Below are positions 35,725-47,384 of a DNA stretch of 64,000 nucleotides, piece after piece. Location of the stretch: NCBI GenBank assembly GCA_034509495.1, contig CM067507.1, positions 10,085,997 to 10,149,996 on the forward strand, given 5' to 3'. The stretch comes from Acestrorhynchus altus (Eukaryota > Chordata > Actinopteri > Characiformes > Acestrorhynchidae). Below the pieces are notes generated by a model that made no database searches, was not told the DNA's origin, and was given only the letters and a program-made list of their open reading frames with translations. How positions within the stretch are numbered: position 1 is the stretch's first letter; the number at the start of each line of letters is the position of its first letter. A program made the position numbers and the translations under genes.

Positions 35725-38052
35725 CTTCTGCTGAGTTTGATGGTTTATATTCAGATAGCTAAGGAGATAACAAACAAAATAATGAGCACTTGAATTATCA
35801 GAAGTCTTATAGCTCCTTTGGTCTGCAGAGAGTCTGTTTCACTCATCTAAATCAAATCAAATCAAATCAACATTTATTTGTATAGTGCACTTCACAACTG
35901 AAGTTGTCACAGAACAGCTTCACAGAAATTGAGAAATAAAAAAGATTAAAACAGGAACAAAGTATAAATGACAGATCCCCTAGTGAGGAAGCCAAATGGC
36001 AACAGTGGCAAGTAAAAACTCCCTCAGAGTATTATTAATATTACTTATACACAGTTAGGAGACACTGGACCCTACACCTCTGTTCTATTACTTGGGTATA
36101 CTGAGGTAATGTTAGTTCTCTGGTGGACATAATAGTAACAGTACATTTCTACACAGTTGGTGATGGTGGGTGAGCAGCTAGTCTATTGTAGGGTGGGAAA
36201 CTAGTCCAGGTCCAGTACCAGAAGATGGAAAGCCAATGTAAAGATGTATCAGGGGAGCTTGGGATCCTTCTGAGATGGGGCAGTTTGAGTTTGAGGTTAG
36301 GACCTAATCAGTTCAGGCTGGTGGGTCATCATTAACTCGGAAAAGATACAGAGATGAATTAGTTTGAAATTTAAAAAGAGAACAGAGAATGTAAACATTA
36401 CCAGAGTGTGGCGAGTGACTCCGTCAGATCTGACTATAACAAAACTATATAACTATAACAAATTAAGGAGAGAACTGGAAGGTAACATAAACATGGGTGC
36501 ATCGTGAAACATTGGCGTCTAACTGCTCCACTGTCACAAACCAGAGTGATAGCGAGAAGGAATCAGACAGCAGCACCAACATCCCAGTTTACCATAAATC
36601 CCTACGTCCTGGATCTGCAGCCTGTAACTAAGCTAAGACATTACCAACCAAATGCTACACTGAACAAGTAAGTTTTCAGCCTAGACTTGAAGACTGAGAC
36701 AGTGTCTGGGTCCCAAACATTATCTGGAAGGTTATTCCAGAGCTGGGGGGCTTTGTGAGAAAAGGCTCTTCCCCCTGCTGAAGCCTTCTGAATTCTGGGA
36801 ACTAATAGGAAGCCAGCACCCTGTGATCTGAGTGATCGTGGTGGCTCATACAGGTAAATTAGATCCTGTAAGTATTCAGGAGTGAGCCCGTGTAGGGCTT
36901 TATATGTAAGTAAAAGAATTTTGTAATCAATACGGAATTTAACCGGAAGCCAGTGCAGTGCTGATAGTATTGGACTGATGTGGTGGAATTTTCTAGTTTT
37001 AGTTTAGACCCTGGCTGCAGCATTTTGAACTAACTGAAGTCTATTTAGGTTCCTGCTTGAGCAACCTGACAATAGTGCATTGCAGTAATCTAACCTTGAG
37101 GTAATAAAAGTATGCACCAGTTTTTCAGGAGTGTGCAAGGATAGGGCATTTCTTAACGTGGAAATATTATGAAGATGAAGAAAACAGTCCTAGTAATATT
37201 ATGTTGGTCAAATTATAAATCTGAATCAATTATGATGCCAAGATTTTTGGCTACTGAACAAGATACAACTGAGAAATCAGTCAGATTTAGCATTAAGTAG
37301 GTAAAAAGTAAATACTGCACAGTAAAGTGCATATGCTTGTCTAATATGCAACCTTTAATCTTTAATTAAACCTGTTTGAATATACAGTAAAAAGGACGGA
37401 ATGAATTTACTGTATATCATATTTTTGAAGGGCAGTACACAGTTTCATCTAGGCTCCTGTGTGTTTTTATAGGGTTGATGTCTCTCTGCTTAGTGCCAGC
37501 ATATGTGATCATGTTCAGTCAAGAGAACAAGCCAGAGAGAAACACTTTGTGACTTAGTTAGCCATATTTTCCTGTCAGTAGGTTACCTAAGAGTTATTTA
37601 TGAATATGATCAGCTTTAGATTCCTGTCACATTTACAAATATCACAGTGCAACAAGATGTAACAAGGAACATCACAATTGTTTTTTTTTCAATTGTTTTT
37701 TTTTGTTTATAAAAGCTGCACATCTCTGCTTTCCAGAACAATTCAGCTTAAAATGGATGAAGACTGCTTCTTTCTACAATTGTCTGATTGTTGCATGATC
37801 TAGCTGCATTTTAGCATGAGCTTCAGCTCTCAGAAAGAAGAATTCTCTGCTACAGAGCAGAATTTATAGTTCCTTTAGTAGCCAGTTTCTAGGTTCTGAT
37901 GCAGAAATGCATTCCCAAATAGCTGGTTTGAAATTTAATTCACATAAACTCAAAAAACAAATTTTAGTCAGATTCCTGATTATTCAAGTTGCCATTATTT
38001 TATTTGTTGTCTCCTCAGTAATCTGAATATAAACCATCAAACTAAGCAGAAG
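35725..38052. mobile_element. unclassified element with about 90-bp terminal inverted repeats
   Basis: The left arm 35725-35812 (CTTCTGCTGAGTTTGATGGT, then TTATATTCAGAT, GGAGATAACAAA and AATAATGAGCACTTGAAT) is matched, inverted, by 38052-37968. The 32-nt outer core differs at one or two bases and the rest of the arm has scattered changes. The interior includes a LINE fragment (35850-37300) and 37.3-37.96 kb of unrecognised sequence. No transposase frame is visible, so it may be a non-autonomous DNA transposon, or two solo copies in inverted orientation. Confidence 0.5.
35850..37300 (-). mobile_element. LINE fragment, 3' part (family of 59.1-61.1 kb)
   Basis: Starts with the inverted tail (AATCA)n at 35850-35870, then CATTTATTTGTATAGTGCAC and the 3' end seen in 54.2 kb. 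It continues through 36500-37260, where the minus strand keeps broken LINE coding blocks. 5'-truncated and inactive. Confidence 0.65.
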
Positions 38053-38429
38053 CATGTGTTTTGCAAAGTTATAAAGTACACTTAAATCTTATTTCATTCA
38101 TAAAACTGGGATAGAGGAGGATGTTTATTTTCTGCAACAGTATTATAAAACAAAATCTTTCCAGCCATAGTTGATTGAGGTAAATTGTTAAATAATATTA
38201 ATCATAAATAAAATAAAAATATTGTTATTGGTTGTTGTTTAGAATGGCATCCATGCTTCAAAGCACAGTAACAATACTCCTTATTCCTTGAGTGTGAATG
38301 GTTCACAGGTTGTTAATGTCAACCACTGTAAAAATGCAACTGGCCATGAGAAAATGTAATTGCGCTTAAATAAATAAAAATAGTAAATTAGTAAATAAAA
38401 TTAGCTTTTAAAAGGTCAAAAATGAAGAA

Positions 38430-40615
38430 TAAATCAATAAATGCAAGAACCTGCAAGAACCTCCAGAACCTCCAGACCCAGAACCTCAAGAACCTCCAGA
38501 CCTTCCCTGTGGTTGACAGAGGTTCTGCACAACAACCGAAGAGAGTTGAGATTAGCTGAAAGAAAGCGGAGGAAAACGCAACAGGAATCCTTTCTTGCTG
38601 CTTACAGGGCTCTCCTTTCGCGATTTTCAGTGGAAGTAACCACTGCCAAATCATCTTTTTACAAGGAGAGACTGGAAGCATCGGCATCTGATCCACGTAA
38701 GCGCTTCTCTGTCTTCTCTTCTCTCCTAAACCCTCCTAGCCCCCCTGCTCCAACCACCCTCACCCCAGACGATTTTGTCACCTTCTTTGAAGAAAAGGTT
38801 GATAAGATCTGCCAATCCTTCCCACCCTCCCTTCCACCAACTTCTACTCCTCCCACCACGCACCCTTCTCCTCCTGCATCTCTTTCCTCTTTCTCTCCAC
38901 TTTCCACAACTGACATCCTTCATCTTCTCACATCCAACAATCCAACCACCTGTCCCCTTGACCCTATCCCTTCCTCTCTATTCCAGACTATTGCTCCTGA
39001 CCTTCTTCCTTTCATTACCTTCACCATAAACAGCTCACTTTCATTTGGTCATGTTCCAGCTACTTTCAAAGCTGCCAGAATGGTCCCAATTTTGAAAAAG
39101 CCAACTCTTGATGGTTCAAACATTAGCAATTATAGACCAATATCACTGCTCTCCTTCCTCTCAAAAATCCTTGAACGATCTGTCTACAACCAGCTATCTC
39201 TCTTTCTCAATCAAAACAATCTACAGGATCCAAACCAATCTGGCTTCAAACCGGCACACTCAACAGAGACTGCTCTCATTGCGGTCACTGAGAAACTCCA
39301 TGCTGCTAGATCAGCCAAACTATCATCTGTTGTAATTCTCCTCGACCTCTCTGCAGCCTTTGATACAGTAGATCACAAGATCCTCCTGTCAATCCTCGGT
39401 AGCCTTGGAATCACTGGTTCTGCATTACAATGGTTTACATCATACCTGGAAAAGCGTTCTTACCAGGTCACATGGCAGGGAGCCACATCAGCTCCACGCA
39501 GACTATCCACCGGTGTTCCTCAAGGGTCAGTCCTTGGTCCTCTTCTCTTTTCTCTCTACACTACTTCTCTTGGTAAAGTAATATCTTCTCATGGTTTTAC
39601 TTACCATTGCTATGCTGACGACACTCAACTCATCCTCTCTTTCCCACCCTCCGACACCCAGGTCTCATCCCGGATCTCAGCTTGCCTCTCTGATGTCTCA
39701 TCATGGATGGCAGCCCATCACCTCAAACTCAACCCCAGCAAGACCGAACTGCTATTCATTCCTGGTAGCACTGGTCCTCATCCTGACCTTACCATTTCCC
39801 TTGAGAACTCACTGGTCACTCCATCTGCTGAAGCACGCAGTCTTGGTGTAGTAGTGGATGACCAGTTATCGTTCTCAGTTCATGTTGCAAATCTGACTCG
39901 GTCCTGCAGATTTCTCCTTTACAACATTAGGAGAATTCGACCTTTTCTGTCTAGAGAGGCCACTCAGGTGCTTGTTCAGTCTCTTGTCATCTCAAGACTA
40001 GACTACTGCAAGTCCCTATTGGCTGGCCTTCCTATGCGGACCATCAGACCATTGCAACTCATCCAGAATGCAGCAGCGCGGCTCGTCTTCAATGTTCATA
40101 AATTCAGTCATGTAACTCCTCTGCTGCGTTCCCTTCATTGGCTCCCTGTAGGTGCCCGCATCAGATTCAAAACCTTGATGCTGACCTACAAAGCCAAAAA
40201 TGGACCAGCCCCTCCATACATGATGGCAATGGTCAAAACTCCAGCTGCACCAAGAGCCCTTTGAGCTTCAAGTACAGCTCGGCTTGACCCACCATCCCTC
40301 AGGATGCAAGGTAAACATGCATCCAGACTCTTTTCTGTTCTGGCACCAAAATGGTGGAACGAACTTCCCCTGGGAGTCCGAACAGCCGAGTCCCTCAATG
40401 TCTTCAAACGCAGACTGAAGACTCATCTGTTTCAGGAGTACTTAACTCCATAAAGACTTTTTGTTTCAACACGGTCTAAATGTGTGGAATCTCTAGATTC
40501 CAGCCTTATCTACTAGCTAAGGATGTTCTAAGTAAACAGCAAAGCACTTTTGTAAGTCGCTCTGGATAAGGGGGTCTGCTAAATGCCACAAATGTAAATG
40601 TAAATGTAAATAAAT
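38430..40615 (+). mobile_element. L2-type LINE, 5'-truncated, with a long open reverse-transcriptase frame
   Basis: The frame 38441-40264 gives 607 residues. It has LSSVVILLDLSAAFDTVDH (palm motif A, about residues 296-314), STGVPQGSVLGPLLFSLYTT (motif B), and YHCYADDTQL with the catalytic YADD at about residues 391-394. A TGA at 40262-40264 follows APRAL. The same frame then continues to a TAA at 40451-40453 and reads as the L2 C-terminus (KWWNELPLGVRTAESLN), so a single nonsense change separates this copy from a full C-terminal region. No endonuclease precedes it. The 3' end has GCTCTGGATAAGGGGGTCTG and an (AAATGT)n tail (40585-40612), typical of L2 elements of fish. Confidence 0.88.
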
Positions 40616-41007
40616 AAGGAGACTGCTTGAAAAAACCTACAGTGCCATTATGGAGCTGGTTTCTGATACAACAGAGGTATACCTGCTACCAACAATGGCA
40701 AAGGGAATAAAGCAGTTTAAAATTAATACTACACTTTAAGACAAAATCTTCTATATAGTACTCATTCCATTTCCATTTCTATATCTATATGCAGTCATTA
40801 TTTGTGAGTAGTCTTGTTTTCCCAACCTTAAGCTTATAACAGTTTTCATGCACTGGCTTGTAGCAGTAGTTATGCCATTATTGGTGTTATGTACAACAAT
40901 ATAAAATTTATTAACAGTCTATGTTCAACCACCACAGTTTTTTTTCTCCTTTGAAGAAATTAAGAAATACATAACCAAGCAAAGAAGAACTGTAGAGGTT
41001 CTGTCTG

Positions 41008-41360
41008 CAATGCCTTGATAAAGTTTTCATACAAATGTAAATGTTAACTTAAACTTTTCCTCATTTTTTTCATGTTATTCACCCACAAACAAATATATAT
41101 TACTGGTATTTTTATACCATCGATCAAAACCTGTAATTTTGAAATAAAAAAAAAAATGAACATTGTTTTTACAAATAAAAATCTGGAAACTGTGGCATGC
41201 ATTTGTTTTGAGTCTCCAAGATCAATACTTTGTAGGACAACCTTTCACTGAAATTACAGCTGCAATTATTTTTGTCTCTACCACCTTTGGACATCAAGAG
41301 GCATATTTGTTTGCCAAAATAGCTCAGTAGCTTTGCAAAATAGCTGTAGCTCAATCCGAC
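41008..41360 (-). mobile_element. Tc1-like end fragment
   Basis: Starts TGCCTTGATAAAGTTTTCAT and includes CAATACTTTGTAGGACAACC and ACTGAAATTACAGCTGCAAT, which match the terminal part and C-terminal transposase region of Tc1 elements on the minus strand. Confidence 0.6.
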
Positions 41361-42090
41361 TGAATGGAGAGGATCTGTGAACTATACTATTTGCATCATG
41401 TAACTCTGGTGAAGCAGGCAGGACAGCACTCACCATTTTTATTGAGTGTGTTTTTATCACAGGCAGTCATTCCTGCCCTCCAGAACTGTGTAATGTTGTG
41501 TAATCAGAACCATATTTGTGGAAATACTGCAATATTACTGTACTGCCTCAGTCTACATGCTTCTTTCACAGGGGAAGTACAAGAAAGGCGAATTCTAAAA
41601 TGATGTGTAGATTAAAGGGCTCAAACAAAGGCTCCAGTAGAGGCAGCAGTTGTGCTCCCTAAAAGGTGAGAACTTAAAAGAAACAACAAACAAGTACAGC
41701 ACTGAGTGTATGAAAGAAAGCTTGGCAGTGAACAATGGCTTAGGCCTATGTGCCAAAGTCATGTTACCACTCCATCCCTGCATGTTATGTGTGAGAATCT
41801 CACTCTGCTCCAGCTGCGCTCCACACATTCCACTGAGGCAACACTATCTGCTGAGTGGAGGAGAGCTGGAATGACTGCCTGTGATAAAAACACACTCAAA
41901 GTGTACAGCACACCAATGCATGCCTGATGCCTAGCAGGATTATAAACAGGGGTAGTCTGACATGGCTGACATGTAAAAGTAGGTGAACAAGAATGACTTT
42001 AACGATTTTTAATGATATTAACATAACAGCAATAATAACATCCTGTCTGTCACTGCCTGTCCAGGTGTAATCTGCATGTTGCTATAAATA

Positions 42091-42727
42091 CTTTACATTT
42101 ACATTAGCAGACACCCTTATCCAGAGTGACTTACAAAAGTGCTTTGCTGTTCACTCAGATATGTTTACCAAGTTAGAAGAGGCTAGAATTTGGAAATTCC
42201 TCAAGCTGAGATGCTGTTAAACATAAATGTCAGATCAGAGACTAACAAAATTCAGTATAATTATAAACCTTTAAGTTGTTACATATTCCTGAAAGAGATG
42301 GGTCTTCGGTGTGTATTTGAAGACAGCAAGTGACTCAGCTGATTGGACTACCAGGGGAAGTTCGTTCCACCATTCGTGCCAGGACAGAAAGGATTCTGCA
42401 TGCTTGTCTTCCATGCAACTTGAGGGATGGTGGGTCAAGCCAAGCTGTACTTGATGCTCGAACGGCTCTTGGTACAGATCAAGTTTTGACCATTGACATC
42501 AAGTACTAAAGGCCTGGTCCATCAAGGTTTTGAATCTGATGTGGGCAGCTACAGGAAGCCAATGAACTCGGGAACATTGAAGACATGTCCTGCCGCTGCA
42601 TTTTGGATGAATTACAAGGGTCTGATGGTTCACATAGGAAGGCCAGCTAGATGGGAGATGCAGTAGTCTAGCCTTGAAATGACAAGAGACTGAACAAGAA
42701 CCTGAGTGGCCTCTCTAGACAGAAAAA
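42091..42727 (-). mobile_element. L2-type LINE 3' fragment, inverted to the 38.4-40.6 kb copy
   Basis: The plus strand reads the inverse of the L2 3' end: TTAGCAGACACCCTTATCCA at 42105-42124, and 42420-42480 matches the inverse of 40265-40310. It covers the last part of the RT C-terminus and the tail. It diverges more than a recent copy would. Confidence 0.85.
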
Positions 42728-43764
42728 GTCAAATTAGTATTTTTTTAAAATTATTTCTCACTTTATAATATCATTTGAATCTGACGGCTGTATGTTACAC
42801 ATCGTGTTACTTTTCATTGTGAATGGCCCAATAGAAATGCTACAAAATGACTTGGCATTACTTACTTGACTAGTTACCAAAATATATTCAATTTCTTCTT
42901 CATATCATTAAATTACTCAATACATATGTTTTAATTTTGTTTACTAAGAACTTACACAACTTCATTAACAATATTAAGATAAGCATGTATTAGGATAAGA
43001 GAGATGAGATGCAAGACATGCTGTTTCATATATGATTCAATGAATCTAAAAAGGGCACTTACATTAGGTCTCTGGAGAACCAGTGCCCAACATGTTTTAG
43101 AATTTAGAATGTTTAAACTCTGAGCTTAAAATAAACCCCAATTGTTTTCCCTTCATTAAACAATGCAGAAATGTTTCCCTGTCCAACAAGATAATTAAAA
43201 TATTTTGTCACATAATCTCAGTTTAACATTTCTGACATAATACTCAGGATGTGCTGATTTAACAAATACAGTTGCACTCTCAAGGTTGAAGTTACTCACC
43301 AACTTCTTTCAGTTTCACGCTGTCAGAAAAGTGCACAGCAACTTTGTGCTGTTTAAATCTTGATAACTTGATAGTGTTAACATATCCTAACATCATTAGG
43401 ATCCCATCAGAATGATCTAATATGACTTTAAAGATAATGTGAATGAGTTCTCTTAAATATTGGTAGGGACAATTCTTTCCTCCTGAAATATTGGTTTGGA
43501 CATGTCCATATCATCCATATATACAGTAAATCTACATTCATGACCTCAGGAGATGGCTTGGGAATGTCCACACCAATGTAAGTTGTGATGTGTTATCTTG
43601 TGAGTGATGGTGAATACTGGCCAGATTGCTCACGACAAGGCAATGGGAATTATTGGACGAGGGATGCCTGCAATTGGGTGCCAGATGGGATTATTTTAGA
43701 GTTCTCCAGTCAGATTTTTTAAAAATTGGAATAGAGGTTATGATATTTTCTCATAAAGGGTTAA

Positions 43765-43965
43765 CTTCTTTTTTCGGCTGCTCCCTTTAGGGGTTGCCAC
43801 AGTGGATCACCTGCCTCCTCTACTGTTACACCAACCACCTCCATGTCCACCTTCACTACATCCATAAACCTTCTCCTTCTGCCCGCAGCTCCATCTCCAA
43901 CACTCCAATATATTCACTATTCCTCCTCAACTTATGTCCAAACCATCTCAATCTCATAAAGACTT
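43765..43965. repeat. unclassified fish interspersed repeat
   Basis: Contains TTTAGGGGTTGCCACAGTGG, TACTGTTACACCAACCACCT and CTTCACTACATCCATAAACC. The same segment occurs at 60465-60650 inside a LINE. Confidence 0.7.
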
Positions 43966-44394
43966 AACAATATGCTTTTTCATAGTACAAATGCTATATT
44001 AGGGTAGTGTTGTTAATACATGGCTAAATGAGTGTTTATGGAAAACAAATTAATCTATGTTACATCAGTTTAGCAATCATCACGAGTGTATTTGGAATCT
44101 AGACTCAGTACCACACTGTTTGTTTGTTGGTTGGGAGGGACAAAACATTAGCTAATCCTCAACTCTGCTGGCTGTCCACTGTCCTCTTTCCCATTAGATC
44201 TGAGGCCTTGAATCTGCTTCAATCTAGCACAGAGATTATACTGTGGTATGAATAACACAGACAGGGTAAAAAGAAGTTTGTTATGAAGTAGAGACAAAGA
44301 AAAGCATGTGTAGGCATCAGCATGAGATTTATTAATATGCTGTCATTGAAAAGGGTATTGTACAGATTGAAACAATAAAATTATGCCTTCAATT

Positions 44395-45075
44395 CTACAA
44401 TTAAGGTCCAAGAGTGCTCAGAAACATGTGCACAACATTCAGTTTGTTTTGGAAAATGTACCAAAAGCAATGCCAAATGAATTCCAATGGAATATGTTCC
44501 ATAAGTAAGGGTAGGACTTCTGTTTTGTCTGAAAACAGCCTTGGTTTTTCATAGCGTGGACACCACAAGAAATCATAACTGATATTATGCTCTATCTTGT
44601 AATGATGGCAAATTTTCCTGCGACCTCCTGGTCTACCACATCCCAAAGATGTCCAATTATATTCAAATTCAAATTTGGAAGACCACTGAAGAACACTGAA
44701 CTCATTGTTATGAGCATGGAACCAGGTTGCTAGAAGTAGCCATTACAAGATAGATAAAGGTGTGGTTGTGAAGGGGTGCACATGGTCAACAACAATACTC
44801 AAGCATTCAAAGTGATGATTGATTGGTATTAACAAGCCAAAGTGTGCCAAAAACATTGCCTACAACAATACACTGGACTGCTGACAGATGGCATGTTGGA
44901 TTTTCAAATTTGTAAACCAGCTTGTCTGGCTCCAACAAACAGGCCATTAAGGGTACAGCATGTATAATGATATCTAATTCAAGTGATTCTGGATTCTGTC
45001 TCTGTCACTTTCTTATACATTGAACATGCTCTTTGCAGATCTCACAACAAATCACCTAATATGTTGTTGGACCTC
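44395..45075 (-). mobile_element. probable Tc1-like relic
   Basis: 44770-44990 contains GGGTGCACATGGTCAACAAC, AAGCCAAAGTGTGCCAAAAA and TGTCTGGCTCCAACAAACAG, which resemble one Tc1 family of fish on the minus strand. 44646-44401 has an 81-residue open frame of no known function. Confidence 0.5.
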
Positions 45076-45295
45076 CATGTGTTAGCAAAACATCATATAC
45101 CTTTGAATGTGCCCTGGTGGTGAGTGAGAGATTCCCAAAACTTTGTCACCGGGCCATAGTCTGCTCCTTCTCAGACCACAGAATAGAAACTTAGCACAGC
45201 TGACCTGGGGCACCCCATAATTGCACTTACTTAGCTATAGCTACTCTCTGAAATAATGAAATGAAAACTCTCTTTATAATGTCTGAGAATATACA

Positions 45296-45830
45296 GGGGT
45301 TGGACAGTGAAACTGAAACACCTGTCATTTTAGTGTGGGAGGTTTCATGGCTAAATTGGAGCAGCCTGGTGGCCAATGTTCATTAATTGCACATTGCACC
45401 AGTAAGAGCAGAGTGTGAAGGTTCAATTAGCAGGTAAGAGCACAGTTTTGCTCAAAATATTGCAATGCACACAACATTATGGGTGACATACCAGAGTTCA
45501 AAAGAGGACAAATTGTTGATGCACGTCTTGCTGGCGCATCTGTGACCAAGACAGCAAGTCTTTGTGATGTATCAAGAGCCACGGTATCCAGGGTAATGTC
45601 AGCATACCACCAAGAAGGACGAACCACATCCAACAGGATTAACTGTGAACGCTAGAGGAAGCTGTCTGAAAGGGATGTTCGGGTGCTAACCCGGATTGTA
45701 TCCAAAAAATGTCATTCCCAAGAAGAATTGATGCTTTATTGGCCGCAAAAGGAGGCCCTAGTACACCATCCTAATAAATTATTGTGGCCTAAAACCAGGT
45801 GTTTCAGTTTCATTGTCCAACCCCTGTATA
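45296..45830 (+). mobile_element. non-autonomous Tc1-like element, copy 2 (both ends intact)
   Basis: Starts TACAGGGGTTGGACAGTGAA and ends TTCATTGTCCAACCCCTGTA, an inverted pair. The interior keeps only the first helix-turn-helix of the transposase. It matches copy 1 at 20604-21116 almost base for base. Confidence 0.85.
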
Positions 45831-45839
45831 TGTGGTTAA

Positions 45840-45867
45840 AAAAACAAAAAAAAAACAAAAAAAAAAA
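45840..45867. repeat. A-rich tract
   Basis: AAAAACAAAAAAAAACAAAA type low complexity, just after a Tc1 copy. Confidence 0.85.
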
Positions 45868-47384
45868 CTTGTATAAAGAACCACACAATGTTAAGCTTCA
45901 GGAACAATTAAAGTAATGTAGAATCTGTATGTGAAGGTCCTTTCATCCTGTTAAAATTTCTTTACATGCACACATCAAACATGGTTCTTTAAAAATAAAC
46001 AAAAGTGGTTATTCAATGGCCATACTTACAGAATGATTCTGTAAGTATTTTCAGTTACTAAATACAAATGTAGAAAATTAGGTAATGAAGCAGTGTCTAC
46101 TCCTCTAAGTCAGGTGTCTCAAGAGGTGGAGAGGTTTATTTTGAAAAACCAAGGTCAGTGTTCCAGTGTTCAGTCAGTGTTCCTTTTCTATGTCATTTAA
46201 GGGTCATGGAATGAGGGAAGTAAATATCCATCATCAACTCATGTTCTCCAACCAGAATCATATGACACTACTGTACTGGTCAGCAGTTCAGCAGGCCATC
46301 TGTTTGAGAAATCATCTGAGATGATTCATACATTCATTTACACTGTTAAAGAACATGGAGTTCCTGTTCTAGTATCAGATTCTTTTAGTACATATCCTAT
46401 ATTATGTACAATGCACAGGAACAGAGCTAAAAAATCTTGAGCTTTAGGGAATTTAATGTGAAAAGGGCAATGGAAACACTTCCTTGAACGGAAATGAAAA
46501 GAACAGGGTACAAAATGGGGGACATTAACATATTAATATCCACAGGAAAGGATATAATAAGTAACACTGGAATAATAGTCAGTACTGGTCATGTCAGGTT
46601 GCAGGTTTTGAGAGAATGTTTTGTTGAATATTTAATGAGAAGCGAGAAAATGTTCTGAGGTATTACTCAGCAGAATTAGAGCAGACGGGGAGGTTAGATT
46701 TCAGAGCCTGGATATCTGGTAGTCCGAGTAAGCTGTGCGAGGGGTCAGAGAATGACATCTAGCTATGTTAGGGAACTTCCCTAGACAATAGGCCTACTGT
46801 CACATGTTAGCTCCTCTGGACTTTAATACCCAGGAGGCCTAGCTCTTCTCCTGAGATGAAAGGGAGGCTTTATATCTTTACGCAGCTTTTATTAGTTTTT
46901 GTTCCATACAAGAGCCAAGTGAATTACTCTTTGACGCTGTCATTGAAGTCAGACAGCTGAAGAGACTTGACTCGCTCTCATTTGGCTTGGTGATAGCTGT
47001 CACTGGCGCCACTGCTGTTCATCACATTGGGTTTGGCCAGTGAGAGAGTGACAGTGAATCATGTGCTCCTGCAGTGTGATGACTATGGCCTCTCTGCTGC
47101 CAGCAACAAAAAGAACTGTTGATGGCCTGGAGCTTAGCTGATCTGAAAGCCCAACAAAATCTGTGCATTTGGAAATAGCTCTTGTGCAAGAGCACAGCAT
47201 GTGCTCACTGGTGTAGATACTATTTATATATAGTGCGGAAAAAATTACTTGCAAGTTTTCCCACCTACAAAGAATGGAAAGGTCTGTAATTTTTATCAGA
47301 GGTACACTTCAAGTGTGAGAGATGGAATCTAAAAACAAATCTGTTAATATAAATAATTAAATTGCATTATAATGCAATCAAAAG

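Noticed and set aside
38441..40264. Single-exon host gene of 607 residues
   Set aside because: Motifs FDTVDH, VPQGSVLGP and YADD identify it as an L2 LINE reverse transcriptase, with an L2 tail.
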